Below are positions 43,306-51,237 of a DNA stretch of 64,000 nucleotides, piece by piece. The position numbers and the translations under genes were made by a program. This DNA comes from a bacterium (lineage in GTDB: Bacteria; Babelota; Babeliae; Babelales; Vermiphilaceae). Position 1 is the first letter of the stretch. The number at the start of each line of letters is the position of its first letter. The notes beneath the pieces are model-generated. The model did no database searches. It was given only the letters and a program-made list of their open reading frames with translations, and was not told the DNA's origin. Location of the stretch: NCBI GenBank assembly GCA_021777215.1, contig JAJYDS010000003.1, positions 1 to 64,000 on the forward strand, read 5' to 3'.

Positions 43306-44442
43306 ATGCGTATTATTATGGTGAGCAATAATTACACTCCCTATAGTGGTGGTGTAGTAAGCGCTCTTGATGCGCTTATTCCTGCGCTACATGCTGCTGG
43401 TCATGAGGTGATGCTTATTACCCTCAGTTTTTTGCAAGATCATAGTGATGATCCATCTTGGGTAATGCGGGTGCCGCATATTGGTGAATGGACGTACAAA
43501 AAAAACCATATGGCGATTCCCTGGGGTGCGGATTCTTTTGTGTTTGATGCGATTAAGCACTATGCTCCCGCTATTATTCATGCGCACCATCCGTTTCTGC
43601 TTGGTAGTTCAGCGCTCAAAGCCGCCCGAGAATTGGGAGTTCCACTTGTTTTCACCTATCACACACTGTATGAGCAGCAAGCCCATTATATCCCTGTTCC
43701 CGAATGGATTGGCGCTCCTTGTATTCAAAAAATGGTGCAGTCGTATTGCGCACAGGTGAATGGTATTATAGCGCCCAGCAGTGCGGTGCGTAGGAATATA
43801 CAGCAGTTTTTACCGTCGAATACTAGTGCTTGTGAGGTTATTCCTAGCTGTTTGTTGCCTATTTTTATGACGCAAAAAACATTTGCTCCTAAAGAGAGAG
43901 TAGCCGGAGTACCTTTTAAATTGGTGACGGTGGGGAGATTTGTGCCGGAAAAAAATATGCGGCAGTTGCTTGATCTATTTGCTTGCTTGGATCAAAAATC
44001 TTTTCGTTTCACGCTTATTGGGTATGGTTCTGAATTTGAAGAGATGCAATGCTATGCGTACGATCATTTGGGACTTTCTCCGGCGGCAGTCACTTTTATG
44101 TATAAGCCCGAAAAGGCTCGTATTGCCCAACAATATCAAGAGGCAGACCTGTTTCTTTTCGGGTCGACCAAAGATACCCAGGGCCTGGTCTTGGCCGAAA
44201 GCATGGCCGCAGGAACGCCGGTTGTCGCCTTTGATGGTCCTGGCCAACGTGATAGTGTGCGGCAGGGAATTAATGGTTTTTTGGTCAACACGTCTGAGCA
44301 TATGCGAGAAAAAATTATACAGGTAGCCCAAGATTCGAGACTTCACGAATCGTTGCAAAAAGAGGCCTTTTTGGCTGCCCAGGAGTATCTGCCGGAGGTT
44401 ATAGCCGGCAAAGTAGTTGATTTTTATCAAACGCTTCTGTAA
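43306..44442 (+). CDS. GT4-family glycosyltransferase
   Basis: The 378-residue product has the GT-B layout. The N-terminal acceptor domain has NNYTPYSGGVVSALDALIPAL, then HAHHPFLLG and FTYHTLYEQQAHYIP. The donor domain has VGRFVPEKNM, then DTQGLVLAESMAAGTPVVA with the E-x7-E-like nucleotide-sugar site. It resembles diacylglycerol glucosyltransferases and PimB-like mannosyltransferases. It may make a glycolipid for the membrane. ATG 43306 is chosen because the domain starts there; the ribosome site AAAAAGGG is about 12 bases away. Confidence 0.88.
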   Translation: MRIIMVSNNYTPYSGGVVSALDALIPALHAAGHEVMLITLSFLQDHSDDPSWVMRVPHIGEWTYKKNHMAIPWGADSFVFDAIKHYAPAIIHAHHPFLLGSSALKAARELGVPLVFTYHTLYEQQAHYIPVPEWIGAPCIQKMVQSYCAQVNGIIAPSSAVRRNIQQFLPSNTSACEVIPSCLLPIFMTQKTFAPKERVAGVPFKLVTVGRFVPEKNMRQLLDLFACLDQKSFRFTLIGYGSEFEEMQCYAYDHLGLSPAAVTFMYKPEKARIAQQYQEADLFLFGSTKDTQGLVLAESMAAGTPVVAFDGPGQRDSVRQGINGFLVNTSEHMREKIIQVAQDSRLHESLQKEAFLAAQEYLPEVIAGKVVDFYQTLL

Positions 44443-44493
44443 ATGAGGTTTTTTAAGCGTCGAAAGCTACTTGTCAATTATTTCTATTTGCAA

Positions 44494-44521
44494 TTGACTT
44501 GCGCGGTCATTTTGCTATGCT
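44494..44521 (+). promoter_or_regulatory. promoter of the second Sel1 group
   Basis: TTGACT (44494-44499) and TATGCT (44516-44521) are separated by 16 bases, about 50 bases before the start. Confidence 0.6.
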
Positions 44522-44573
44522 TTATAGGTGATAAAGGAAGTCTATACTTTTGAGTACAAAAATGGAGTTTTAT

Positions 44574-45221
44574 ATGCCGCGTAGCATCATGCGATCCATG
44601 GTAGGTCGTTTTTTCTGTATGGTAGGGCTATTAGGTTTTCTGGGGATGCATGGCGAGGATGATCGCTCCCTGTTTGATATTGCTGAAAAATTCTACTTGG
44701 GAGACACTTATACTAGTCAGAGTTATCCATATGCGTTTGATTTGTATAAAAAAGTTGCGCAACAGCGCGATGATTTAGATGTTGCTGCTCGCGCGCAAGC
44801 GCGTTTGGGCCAGATATTTTTTTATGGCCATGGCGTGAGGCAGAATGATGATCTGGCACGGGTTCTCTGTGAGCATGCCGTTTCATGTCCTTCTTTCGCG
44901 TTTTGGGAATACCGAGGGCAAACGCAGATTATTTTGGGACAACTGTACTATACTCTTGCTCGATTTGATCGCGCTCGAGAGCTTTTTGAACAAGCAGCCG
45001 CGCAAGAAGAGGATGCCTATAGCGTAGCGGTGGCTTATGTGCGACTGGGAGAAATCTATCTGTATGGTTTTGGTGTGGCAGTAGATAAAAAGCGTGCCCG
45101 CCGCTTATTGTTGCACGTAATTAGTCTGATGCCGATAGACGAGGGGCTTGCAGTACGAGCTGCGCGGTTGTTATCACAAATTGACACCCCTACCATAAGC
45201 GTAGCTGCTCCAGCTGCATAG
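44574..45221 (+). CDS. exported Sel1-repeat protein
   Basis: The 215-residue product has a signal-like N-terminus ending FLG, then MHGEDDRS. Sel1-type repeats follow: YPYAFDLYKKVAQQRDDLDVAARAQARLGQIFFYGHG, then a degenerate copy, then YVRLGEIYLYGFGVAVDKKRARRLL. GGAG at 44564-44567 is 6 bases before the ATG. It is followed within 60 bases by a paralogue. Likely a protein-interaction scaffold outside the cytoplasm. Confidence 0.75.
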   Translation: MPRSIMRSMVGRFFCMVGLLGFLGMHGEDDRSLFDIAEKFYLGDTYTSQSYPYAFDLYKKVAQQRDDLDVAARAQARLGQIFFYGHGVRQNDDLARVLCEHAVSCPSFAFWEYRGQTQIILGQLYYTLARFDRARELFEQAAAQEEDAYSVAVAYVRLGEIYLYGFGVAVDKKRARRLLLHVISLMPIDEGLAVRAARLLSQIDTPTISVAAPAA

Positions 45222-45281
45222 TGTGGATAAATAAGTTGATCAATGGTGATTGAGAGAATGAATAAGTAAAGGACTATGCTC

Positions 45282-45977
45282 ATGAAAACGATGTATAACC
45301 TGAATAGCGCGATGTTATTTTTGTTAAGCTGTTGTATTGTTTTCCAGGTGTACCCTGATGGACAACGCCGTGAAGGACGTTTCTCTGTTGCGCAGAGAGC
45401 CAGAACCAACTGGCATGCGCTTATTCAACAAGCTGATAGTATCTATTATCAGGTTCCTGATGCGAATGCCGGGCGTACTGCGGCGCAGGAGCAGGAGTTG
45501 GTGAGCATACGAGAACTATATACGCGTGTTACTCAACAAAATGATGATGCATCAGCTCGCGCGCATGCTCAAATGGCGTTGGCAGATATGTGTACCTTTG
45601 GCGATGGCGGTGCGGTGGATTATGCACGAGCACGAAATTTGTATGAGTGTGCTGCAAGCCAGCGGGTAAATATGGTTATTAATGCCAGAGCTACCGTGAG
45701 ATTAGGCGATATATATAAATTAGGTGAAGGCGTGCCGGCAAACGACGTGCGCGCACGCAGTTATTATACTATTGCCGCAGTGCAGAACTATGACTTAGAG
45801 TCTAAAGCCCTAGCGCAAGCTATCTTAGGTAATATGTATTATTTTGGTGAAGGCGTACCCGTAGACTATGTCCATGCTCGCGAACTTTTACGGCAGGCAG
45901 GCGGGCAGAATGTTAATCAAGAGGTACAACGTGCTGCACACGATCGATTGGCTGAGATGGATAATCTTGGGATATAG
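45282..45977 (+). CDS. exported Sel1-repeat protein
   Basis: The 231-residue product has a hydrophobic leader (about residues 8-25). At least three Sel1 repeats are clear: HAQMALADMCTFGDGGAVDYARARNLYECAASQ, RATVRLGDIYKLGEGVPANDVRARSYY and AQAILGNMYYFGEGVPVDYVHARELL. These are the most regular Sel1 units in the window. AAAGGA at 45268-45273 lies 8 bases before ATG 45282. A strong terminator ends the pair. Confidence 0.8.
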   Translation: MKTMYNLNSAMLFLLSCCIVFQVYPDGQRREGRFSVAQRARTNWHALIQQADSIYYQVPDANAGRTAAQEQELVSIRELYTRVTQQNDDASARAHAQMALADMCTFGDGGAVDYARARNLYECAASQRVNMVINARATVRLGDIYKLGEGVPANDVRARSYYTIAAVQNYDLESKALAQAILGNMYYFGEGVPVDYVHARELLRQAGGQNVNQEVQRAAHDRLAEMDNLGI

Positions 45978-46056
45978 TGTTAAAAATATAGCCTTGAACT
46001 TTTAAGCGTGGAAAGCTTCGATAGTTACATCGTAATAAAAATATGTGTACTAAAAA

Positions 46057-46097
46057 TTTATAAAAAAGGTCCGTGATTCACGGACCTTTTTTATAAA
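46057..46097. terminator. bidirectional terminator between convergent genes
   Basis: A perfect 19-bp stem (46057-46075 with 46079-46097) has a 3-base loop and A/T runs on both sides. It serves the Sel1 gene (plus) and the P-loop gene (minus). Confidence 0.88.
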
Positions 46098-46123
46098 TAG
46101 TATTTTTTGTAGATGACTAATTG

Positions 46124-47056
46124 TTATGAGTTTGCGGGTAATAACTTTTTATATAACCTGAAAAACAGGAGTCCTATTTGTTCTTCAGATTTTTGTCCAT
46201 CATTTTTAAAGACCATATCATAGATATTTGTGTTAGCGTATATAGGTATTGGAGAAGTGTCTCGAGAAGCATTTCTAGAAGACATGTTTCGCAGCTTTTC
46301 TATACACTCTTGTTGTGCTTTTTGATCATATTCGTCTTGGACTTTAATTTCAGATAATGCCTTTTCTCCCTTTTCGAATTCCGATTTTTCGGCCGCATCT
46401 ATCAATTGAGGGCAGGGCGATTGTACGTTTTCTCGTGGTGTATTGGGGTTTGAAGAATACATATCAAGATAATGTTCGGCTATGACCAGAGGGCTGCGGT
46501 GTTCTCGTGATTCTCCTGAGCTGTTACGCGATTCAACATTGCGCAGAAGCTGCCCAAGTGGGCAATAGATTAATATAGGGGTAACCGTCGTTGTTGTTTT
46601 TAATTTTTCTATAAAGCTTTCAGTTATATCATTATCTTTAGTTTCGAACAGCACTAGGTCGCTTACGACAATATTTCCTTGTTGGGTATGTTGAGCGATT
46701 GTTTGATAGAGCAGGATGTGTTCAAGTCTCCAATCGTCGGGGAAAGTCTTTCTGGTGTTGTTGTCGATACCGCGATCTTCTTCATCATCCATTACTACCT
46801 TGATAATAGGAGCTATATTTTTGAAACTGGTTAAATAATCAAATACTTTTTTGCATATACGTGATTTTCCTGCGCTTGAGGTTCCCAGCAGGAGTATTGC
46901 ATGGCCTTTTTTATCAGGCGTGGTTGTAGTACTTGCGGCACCAAGACGTATTGGTTGAGGGATGAGTATTTTATCCATTCCCCAGATATTGTTGCCTAAA
47001 ATTGTACCTGTAAGGATAAAAAAGAGAGTTTTTGAGAAAAAATTCTCTTTAATCAT
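46124..47056 (-). CDS. P-loop protein with exported-type N-terminus
   Basis: The 310-residue product starts with a hydrophobic leader (KTLFFILTGTILGNNIWG) followed by MDKI. A Walker A motif GTSSAGKSR lies at residues 58-66, in the form seen in chloramphenicol phosphotransferase-like kinases. A later VVSDLVLFE could supply the Walker B-type acid. The C-terminal 100 residues are charged with no known domain. If exported, it would be an unusual NTP-using protein outside the cytoplasm, for example an effector kinase; if not, a membrane-tethered kinase. The substrate is unknown. Confidence 0.65.
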   Translation of the reverse strand: MIKENFFSKTLFFILTGTILGNNIWGMDKILIPQPIRLGAASTTTTPDKKGHAILLLGTSSAGKSRICKKVFDYLTSFKNIAPIIKVVMDDEEDRGIDNNTRKTFPDDWRLEHILLYQTIAQHTQQGNIVVSDLVLFETKDNDITESFIEKLKTTTTVTPILIYCPLGQLLRNVESRNSSGESREHRSPLVIAEHYLDMYSSNPNTPRENVQSPCPQLIDAAEKSEFEKGEKALSEIKVQDEYDQKAQQECIEKLRNMSSRNASRDTSPIPIYANTNIYDMVFKNDGQKSEEQIGLLFFRLYKKLLPANS

Positions 47057-47227
47057 AGAAAGCCTCCATTAATTCACCCTTTTCAGGGCTTTTTACTCTA
47101 TTATATACCAGATTATCAAATCTTTTCTATTTGTCAAAAAACCTTTAAAAGTATTCTTATGGAACTAGTTGTTTTTTATCTAATAGTAGGAAGCTTTTAT
47201 GAATCTTGTTTTTTGTTTATAGTAAAA

Positions 47228-47393
47228 ATGAAGAAAATAAATCGATTTTTGCTGGTGGGCTTAGTGGCGACGGCTGTTTTTTAATGCACTGCACTATTTT
47301 TCACAGGCGGCAAATCAAGAGGTAAGCAGGCAAGAAAAAAAAGTGGCGCTAGCCCATCTGGCGGAGGTGTCGACTCTGCGTTGGGCCAGATAA
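47228..47393 (+). pseudogene. Sel1-repeat protein remnant
   Basis: ATG 47228 opens a signal-peptide-like MKKINRFLLVGLVATAVF that stops at 47282-47284. Shifting one frame, ALHYFSQAANQEVSRQEKK and then VALAHLAEV follows to a stop at 47391. This matches the repeat of the 10200 and 10881 proteins (FFERAANQDV...ALAHLGRL). A shortened and frameshifted paralogue is the simplest reading. Confidence 0.65.
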
Positions 47394-47413
47394 CAGACAT
47401 AGGTAACAATTGA

Positions 47414-47446
47414 AAAAGGGAGCAAGCCTAGTTTGGTTCGCTCCCT
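47414..47446 (-). terminator. terminator of the coiled-coil protein gene
   Basis: GGGAGC and GCTCCC plus an inner imperfect stem are followed on the minus strand by TTTTT. Confidence 0.6.
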
Positions 47447-47470
47447 CTCGTTTTCTTGAGTTCTTTTTCG

Positions 47471-48028
47471 TTACGAAACTGTCTTAACTTTTTCTTTAAT
47501 TTCTTCTGGTAGAAGACTTGGCGGTATAGTTGTTCGTATCTGATCCAGAAGAGTAACTGGCTGTTCAACCGCTGGGTTGAGTGTTTTTTCTATGCGTTGT
47601 TGTCCGTTAACCAACGTGACCAATTGTTCCTTGAGTTCCCCATTTTGGGCCAGGAGTTGTTTATTTTGGTGTTCAATTTTTTTCAAGCGCCGTACAGCTT
47701 CCTCGTGTTGCTTTTTAAGTAATGCGACTGTTTCATCATGGGTAGCGCCAATCACTATTTTGAGTTGGGTAACGCCTTGTTGAGAAATCTCTTTGAGTGT
47801 TTGCGTTGATTGTTCTATCAGTGAGCGGGTTTTTTTGCCGTCATGACGTACGGTATCGTAGATGAAATATGAAGCAGCGGCAAACAGTCCGGTACGGGCA
47901 AGTCTGAATATAGTGCGCGGTGCTTGCATTGCCTGAAGCGGCATCTGCGCTGAGCCAAGGGCAATTAAAACTATGCTGAGTTTTATTAAAGAGGGGAGGC
48001 GTTTTTTGCTGACTATTAATGGAGTCAT
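47471..48028 (-). CDS. exported coiled-coil protein of unknown function
   Basis: The 185-residue product has a signal-like N-terminus ending PLQA, then MQAPR. A possible short membrane segment follows (LFAAASYFIYDTV), then a coiled coil from about 75 to 150 with heptad Leu/Ile (LKKQHEEAVRRLKKIEHQNKQ). AGGAGAG lies 5-6 bases before the ATG. No family is recognised; it is probably a structural or anchoring protein of the envelope. Confidence 0.65.
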   Translation of the reverse strand: MTPLIVSKKRLPSLIKLSIVLIALGSAQMPLQAMQAPRTIFRLARTGLFAAASYFIYDTVRHDGKKTRSLIEQSTQTLKEISQQGVTQLKIVIGATHDETVALLKKQHEEAVRRLKKIEHQNKQLLAQNGELKEQLVTLVNGQQRIEKTLNPAVEQPVTLLDQIRTTIPPSLLPEEIKEKVKTVS

Positions 48029-48269
48029 ATTTCTCTCCTGGAAAATTATTCAAATACTTAAAGATTTATACTTTAGTATCAGTATACTACTCAGTTGTTT
48101 TTTTGTAAAAAGGGTGCTCTTTTATTGTTGTTTTATTCTTGTGTGCCGGTTTTTAGGGATGAAATTTCAGGTTTGGGGCTTTGTCTGATGATCCTTCTGA
48201 GTTTGTGGGCTTGTCGTGGTGCGGGTCTTTGGCTGTTGCGATCTTGTGAGCTTATGTAATACTTAAAGT

Positions 48270-50261
48270 ATGAAGAAAAGTCCTTTATTTAAGCTTAAAA
48301 ATCCATTTTCTCCTGCCGGCAGCCAGCCTGAAGCCATTTCGCAGTTATCATCAGTGAGGCCCGGAAAATCGACCCTGTTGGGCGTTACTGGTTCGGGTAA
48401 GACCTTTACCATAGCCAACGTAATCGCCAACCAGGATAAGCCAGTGTTGATCTTATCCCCTAATAAGACCCTGGCCGCCCAGTTATATGAAGAATTTAGC
48501 CTTTTTTTCCCTGAAAATAAAGTTTGCTACTTTGTTTCTTACTACGATTATTATCAACCTGAGTCCTATTTGCCGGCCCAGGATATTTATATTCCTAAAG
48601 AGACCAAAATTAATACTGAAATTGAACGGCTGCGGGTAGAATCGACCGCATCGCTGGTGAATCGCCGCGATACTATCGTGATTGCTTCAGTTTCCTGTAT
48701 TTATTCTTTGGGTAATCCAACGGATTACAAAGAATTAGCACTCTCGCTCTGTGTTGGGCAACAAATATCACGCTCGGAATTGCTCAAGCAGCTCGTTTTT
48801 ATTCAATATGAGCGCAATGACGTGGATAAAAGCCCGGGCACCTTGCAGGTGTTAGGTAATACCGTCGAAATTCAGTTGCCTTATCAGAAAGATAAGCTGC
48901 GTATTGAATTGTTTGGCGATCGTATTGAAGCATTACAATGGGTGAGCAGGCTTAATAATACTGTTATGACAGAACTTGATAATACCATTGTGTTTCCCGC
49001 AAAGCATTTTGTGACAACCGAAGATCGCAAACAAGCGGCCATTAAAAGTATTCGTCAGGAGCTGCATGAATGGTTGCCCAAAATTGAAAAGCCGCATTAC
49101 CAAGAGCGTTTGCAGGCGCGTGTTTCGCACGATCTAGAGATGTTGCAAGAAATTGGCTACTGTTCAGGTATTGAAAATTATTCATCCCATTTTGACGGGA
49201 GAAAAGAGGGCCAACCGCCATTTTGTCTGTTCGATTTCTTTGATAACGGTGATTTTTTGCTGGTGATTGATGAGTCGCACGTTGCCATTCCTCAGTTGCG
49301 CGGTATGTATGCGGGAGACCGTGCGCGTAAAAAAGCGCTTATTGATTTTGGTTTCCGGCTTCCTTCTGCCTATGACAATCGCCCGTTAAAATTTGAGGAA
49401 ATAGAACGTTATTTTAATGATGTTGTTTTTGTATCAGCCACGCCAGGGGCGTATGAGCTTGAGCATTCACAGCAACTTGTTGAGCAAATTATTCGCCCGA
49501 CGGGGTTAGTTGATCCTGAGGTGCTGACCCATCCGCGCGAGGGACAACTTGATCACTTGATCTCTGAGATTCGTCAGACGGCAGATAAAGGGTTTCGTAC
49601 TTTGGTGACCGTGTTGACCAAGAAATTGGCCGAAGAGCTTGCCTACTATTTAGAAGAACGACAAATTAAAGTCTGCTATATGCATAGCGAACTCAAAACG
49701 CCGCAGCGGACGGAGTTATTGCAAAAATTGCGGTTAGGTATTTTCGATTGTTTAGTCGGGGTGAATTTGCTTCGTGAAGGTCTCGATTTGCCTGAAGTAG
49801 CCTTGGTGGCAATCATGGATGCCGATATTGAAAGCTTTTTGCGCGATAAGCGCTCGCTTATTCAAACCATTGGGCGTGCGGCGCGTAATGCTGAATCAAA
49901 AGTAATTTTGTATGCTGATAAAGTAACCATGTCTATGCGCGAAGCGATGGATGAGACCAGTCGCCGCCGTGCCTTGCAGATTGCTTATAACAAGCATCAT
50001 GGTATTACGCCTGTAACGGTCAAGCGCGATGTGGTCAAAAGTATTGCCAATATCCAAGAAACAATCGCTAAAGCCTCAGCTGCCAAACGGGGTAAGAAAA
50101 AGGCCCTGCAGGAAACGTCTGCTCCGTATGATGTGCTTGCCAAGCGCCTGGAAGATATTGAAAAGAAAATGTTCCAGGCGGCAGAGCGACTTGATTTTGA
50201 GGCGGCTATTGCTTTACGGCAAGAGTGGTATGAGCTCAAGAAGAAGCTTGAGGCTAAGTAG
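48270..50261 (+). CDS. uvrB: UvrABC system protein B
   Basis: UvrB verifies DNA damage in nucleotide excision repair. The 663 residues include Walker A GVTGSGKT (38-45), SPNKTLAAQLYEEF, the beta-hairpin YYDYYQPESYLP, LLVIDESHV, the helicase motifs VGVNLLREGLDLPEV and QTIGRAARN, and a C-terminal UVR domain (about 625-660, IEKKMFQAAERLDFEAAI). Length is normal. The ribosome site is weak (AAAG). uvrA and uvrC are not in the window. Confidence 0.97.
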   Translation: MKKSPLFKLKNPFSPAGSQPEAISQLSSVRPGKSTLLGVTGSGKTFTIANVIANQDKPVLILSPNKTLAAQLYEEFSLFFPENKVCYFVSYYDYYQPESYLPAQDIYIPKETKINTEIERLRVESTASLVNRRDTIVIASVSCIYSLGNPTDYKELALSLCVGQQISRSELLKQLVFIQYERNDVDKSPGTLQVLGNTVEIQLPYQKDKLRIELFGDRIEALQWVSRLNNTVMTELDNTIVFPAKHFVTTEDRKQAAIKSIRQELHEWLPKIEKPHYQERLQARVSHDLEMLQEIGYCSGIENYSSHFDGRKEGQPPFCLFDFFDNGDFLLVIDESHVAIPQLRGMYAGDRARKKALIDFGFRLPSAYDNRPLKFEEIERYFNDVVFVSATPGAYELEHSQQLVEQIIRPTGLVDPEVLTHPREGQLDHLISEIRQTADKGFRTLVTVLTKKLAEELAYYLEERQIKVCYMHSELKTPQRTELLQKLRLGIFDCLVGVNLLREGLDLPEVALVAIMDADIESFLRDKRSLIQTIGRAARNAESKVILYADKVTMSMREAMDETSRRRALQIAYNKHHGITPVTVKRDVVKSIANIQETIAKASAAKRGKKKALQETSAPYDVLAKRLEDIEKKMFQAAERLDFEAAIALRQEWYELKKKLEAK

Positions 50262-50289
50262 CACTGATAATGGTTTAAAGTATTAGACT

Positions 50290-50565
50290 GTGAAGAAAAA
50301 TTTTGAGTTCAGTTGTGGCAATGTTTTTGCCGAGTTAAATCTAACCAACCCAGAAGAACTTTTGGCTAAAGCCGAGTTGGTGTGTCAAATTAATTGCGTA
50401 ATCAAAAAAAAGAAACTAACGCAGAAACAAGCTGCACAGGTTCTAGGTGTTGATCAGCCAAAAATTTCTGCATTGCTCAGTGGTAAATTGGCTGGTTTTT
50501 CTCTTGAACGGCTTTTTCGATTTTTGAATGCGCTTGGTGTTAAAGTTAACGAGAACTTGGTCTAA
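50290..50565 (+). CDS. XRE-family DNA-binding protein (HigA-like)
   Basis: The 91-residue product has one helix-turn-helix (LTQKQAAQVLGVDQPKISALL, residues about 40-60) followed by SLERLFRFLNALG, typical of small HigA-type antitoxins. It starts with GTG. The usual toxin partner would lie directly upstream, but uvrB ends there 28 bases away, so it is an orphan. It may regulate uvrB or be a remnant of a toxin-antitoxin pair. Confidence 0.82.
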   Translation: MKKNFEFSCGNVFAELNLTNPEELLAKAELVCQINCVIKKKKLTQKQAAQVLGVDQPKISALLSGKLAGFSLERLFRFLNALGVKVNENLV

Positions 50566-50614
50566 GGTTTAGAAAAATTTTGGGTGACAATCGTACACAA
50601 AAACAGACCTAATC

Positions 50615-50679
50615 CCCCTATCGCCCTGAGTGCCCGACGTAGCCGCAGGCGTAGACGGGTGTATCGAAGGGTCAGTCCT
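50615..50679 (+). repeat. left arm of the 65-bp inverted repeat
   Basis: 64 of 65 bases match the complement of 50995-51059. GC content is well above the surrounding DNA, a sign of foreign origin. Confidence 0.9.
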
Positions 50680-50702
50680 ATAGTCGTTTTTAGGATGTAT
50701 TT

Positions 50703-51002
50703 ATGAATTCATTTTACCTCTATATACTCAAGTGTGCTAATGGAGCATTTTATGTAGGGCATACATGTGATATTGAGAGAAGACTTCAAGAGCACTTTAC
50801 GCAAGATTCTGGTCTAAACGGTTATGTTTCGCGCCATCTTCCAGCAGAATTAGTTTTTTCTGAATGTGTTGGAACGCGCACCGAAGCTTTTGCGGCGGAA
50901 CAACGCATAAAGAAATGGACCCGAAAAAAGAAAGAGGCGTTAATTAGACGTGATTGGGAGTGTCTGCGGGAGCTATCAAAAAAGAAATTTTTAAAGGACT
51001 GA
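50703..51002 (+). CDS. GIY-YIG nuclease-domain protein
   Basis: The 99-residue product is a single GIY-YIG domain. The motif pair is LYILKC (GIY side) and FYVGHT (YIG side), followed by the conserved Arg and His in RRLQEHF, an RTEAFAAEQRIKKWTRKKKEALI segment and a basic C-terminus. It belongs with the small UPF0213-like proteins. Such domains cut DNA in homing endonucleases and repair enzymes. It sits alone within the inverted repeats and its stop codon lies in the right arm, so gene and repeats seem to travel together. Confidence 0.9.
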   Translation: MNSFYLYILKCANGAFYVGHTCDIERRLQEHFTQDSGLNGYVSRHLPAELVFSECVGTRTEAFAAEQRIKKWTRKKKEALIRRDWECLRELSKKKFLKD

Positions 51003-51059
51003 CCCTTCGATACACCCGTCTACGCCTGCGGCTACGTCGGGCACTCAGGGCAATAGGGG
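50995..51059 (-). repeat. right arm of the 65-bp inverted repeat
   Basis: Pairs with 50615-50679. It includes the last codons and stop of the nuclease gene. Confidence 0.9.
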
Positions 51060-51171
51060 ATTTTGATAAGTCTCCTTGTCGATTTGTTTATTCAAAAACT
51101 AAGATTGCATTATAAAAAGTCGATTTTTAAGACAATAGCTTGTGTAGTACGCGTATTTTTGTGTTTCTGTT

Positions 51172-51199
51172 TTGATCTTTTCCCTTGACCCTCTATACT
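51172..51199 (+). promoter_or_regulatory. promoter of the M3 peptidase group
   Basis: TTGATC (51172-51177) and TATACT (51194-51199) have a 16-base spacer, 38 bases before the start. Confidence 0.5.
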
Positions 51200-51237
51200 A
51201 AAGCACCAGTGAGTTCATTGTTAAAAAGAGGGTTTTT

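Larger units (their letters stand above)
47057..47470. other. non-coding stretch holding a decayed Sel1 gene
   Basis: The only gene-like content is the Sel1 pseudogene at 47228-47393 and the terminator of the next minus-strand gene. A very short MNLVFCL frame at 47199 with AGGAAG upstream is not credible. Confidence 0.5.
50615..51059. mobile_element. GIY-YIG gene unit bounded by 65-bp inverted repeats
   Basis: The arm at 50615-50679 is the reverse complement of 50995-51059 with a single mismatch. The unit is 445 bases long and contains only the GIY-YIG gene; the right arm overlaps the last codons. Each arm is itself an imperfect palindrome (CCCTGAG...CCCG...CGGG...AAGGG). Target-site duplications were not evident. 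It looks like a small selfish or domesticated element in which the nuclease acts on the repeats. Confidence 0.6.

Noticed and set aside
50290-50565. XRE protein as antitoxin of a complete toxin-antitoxin pair
   Set aside because: uvrB ends 28 bases upstream and the next gene downstream is the GIY-YIG unit; no toxin-like ORF adjoins it.
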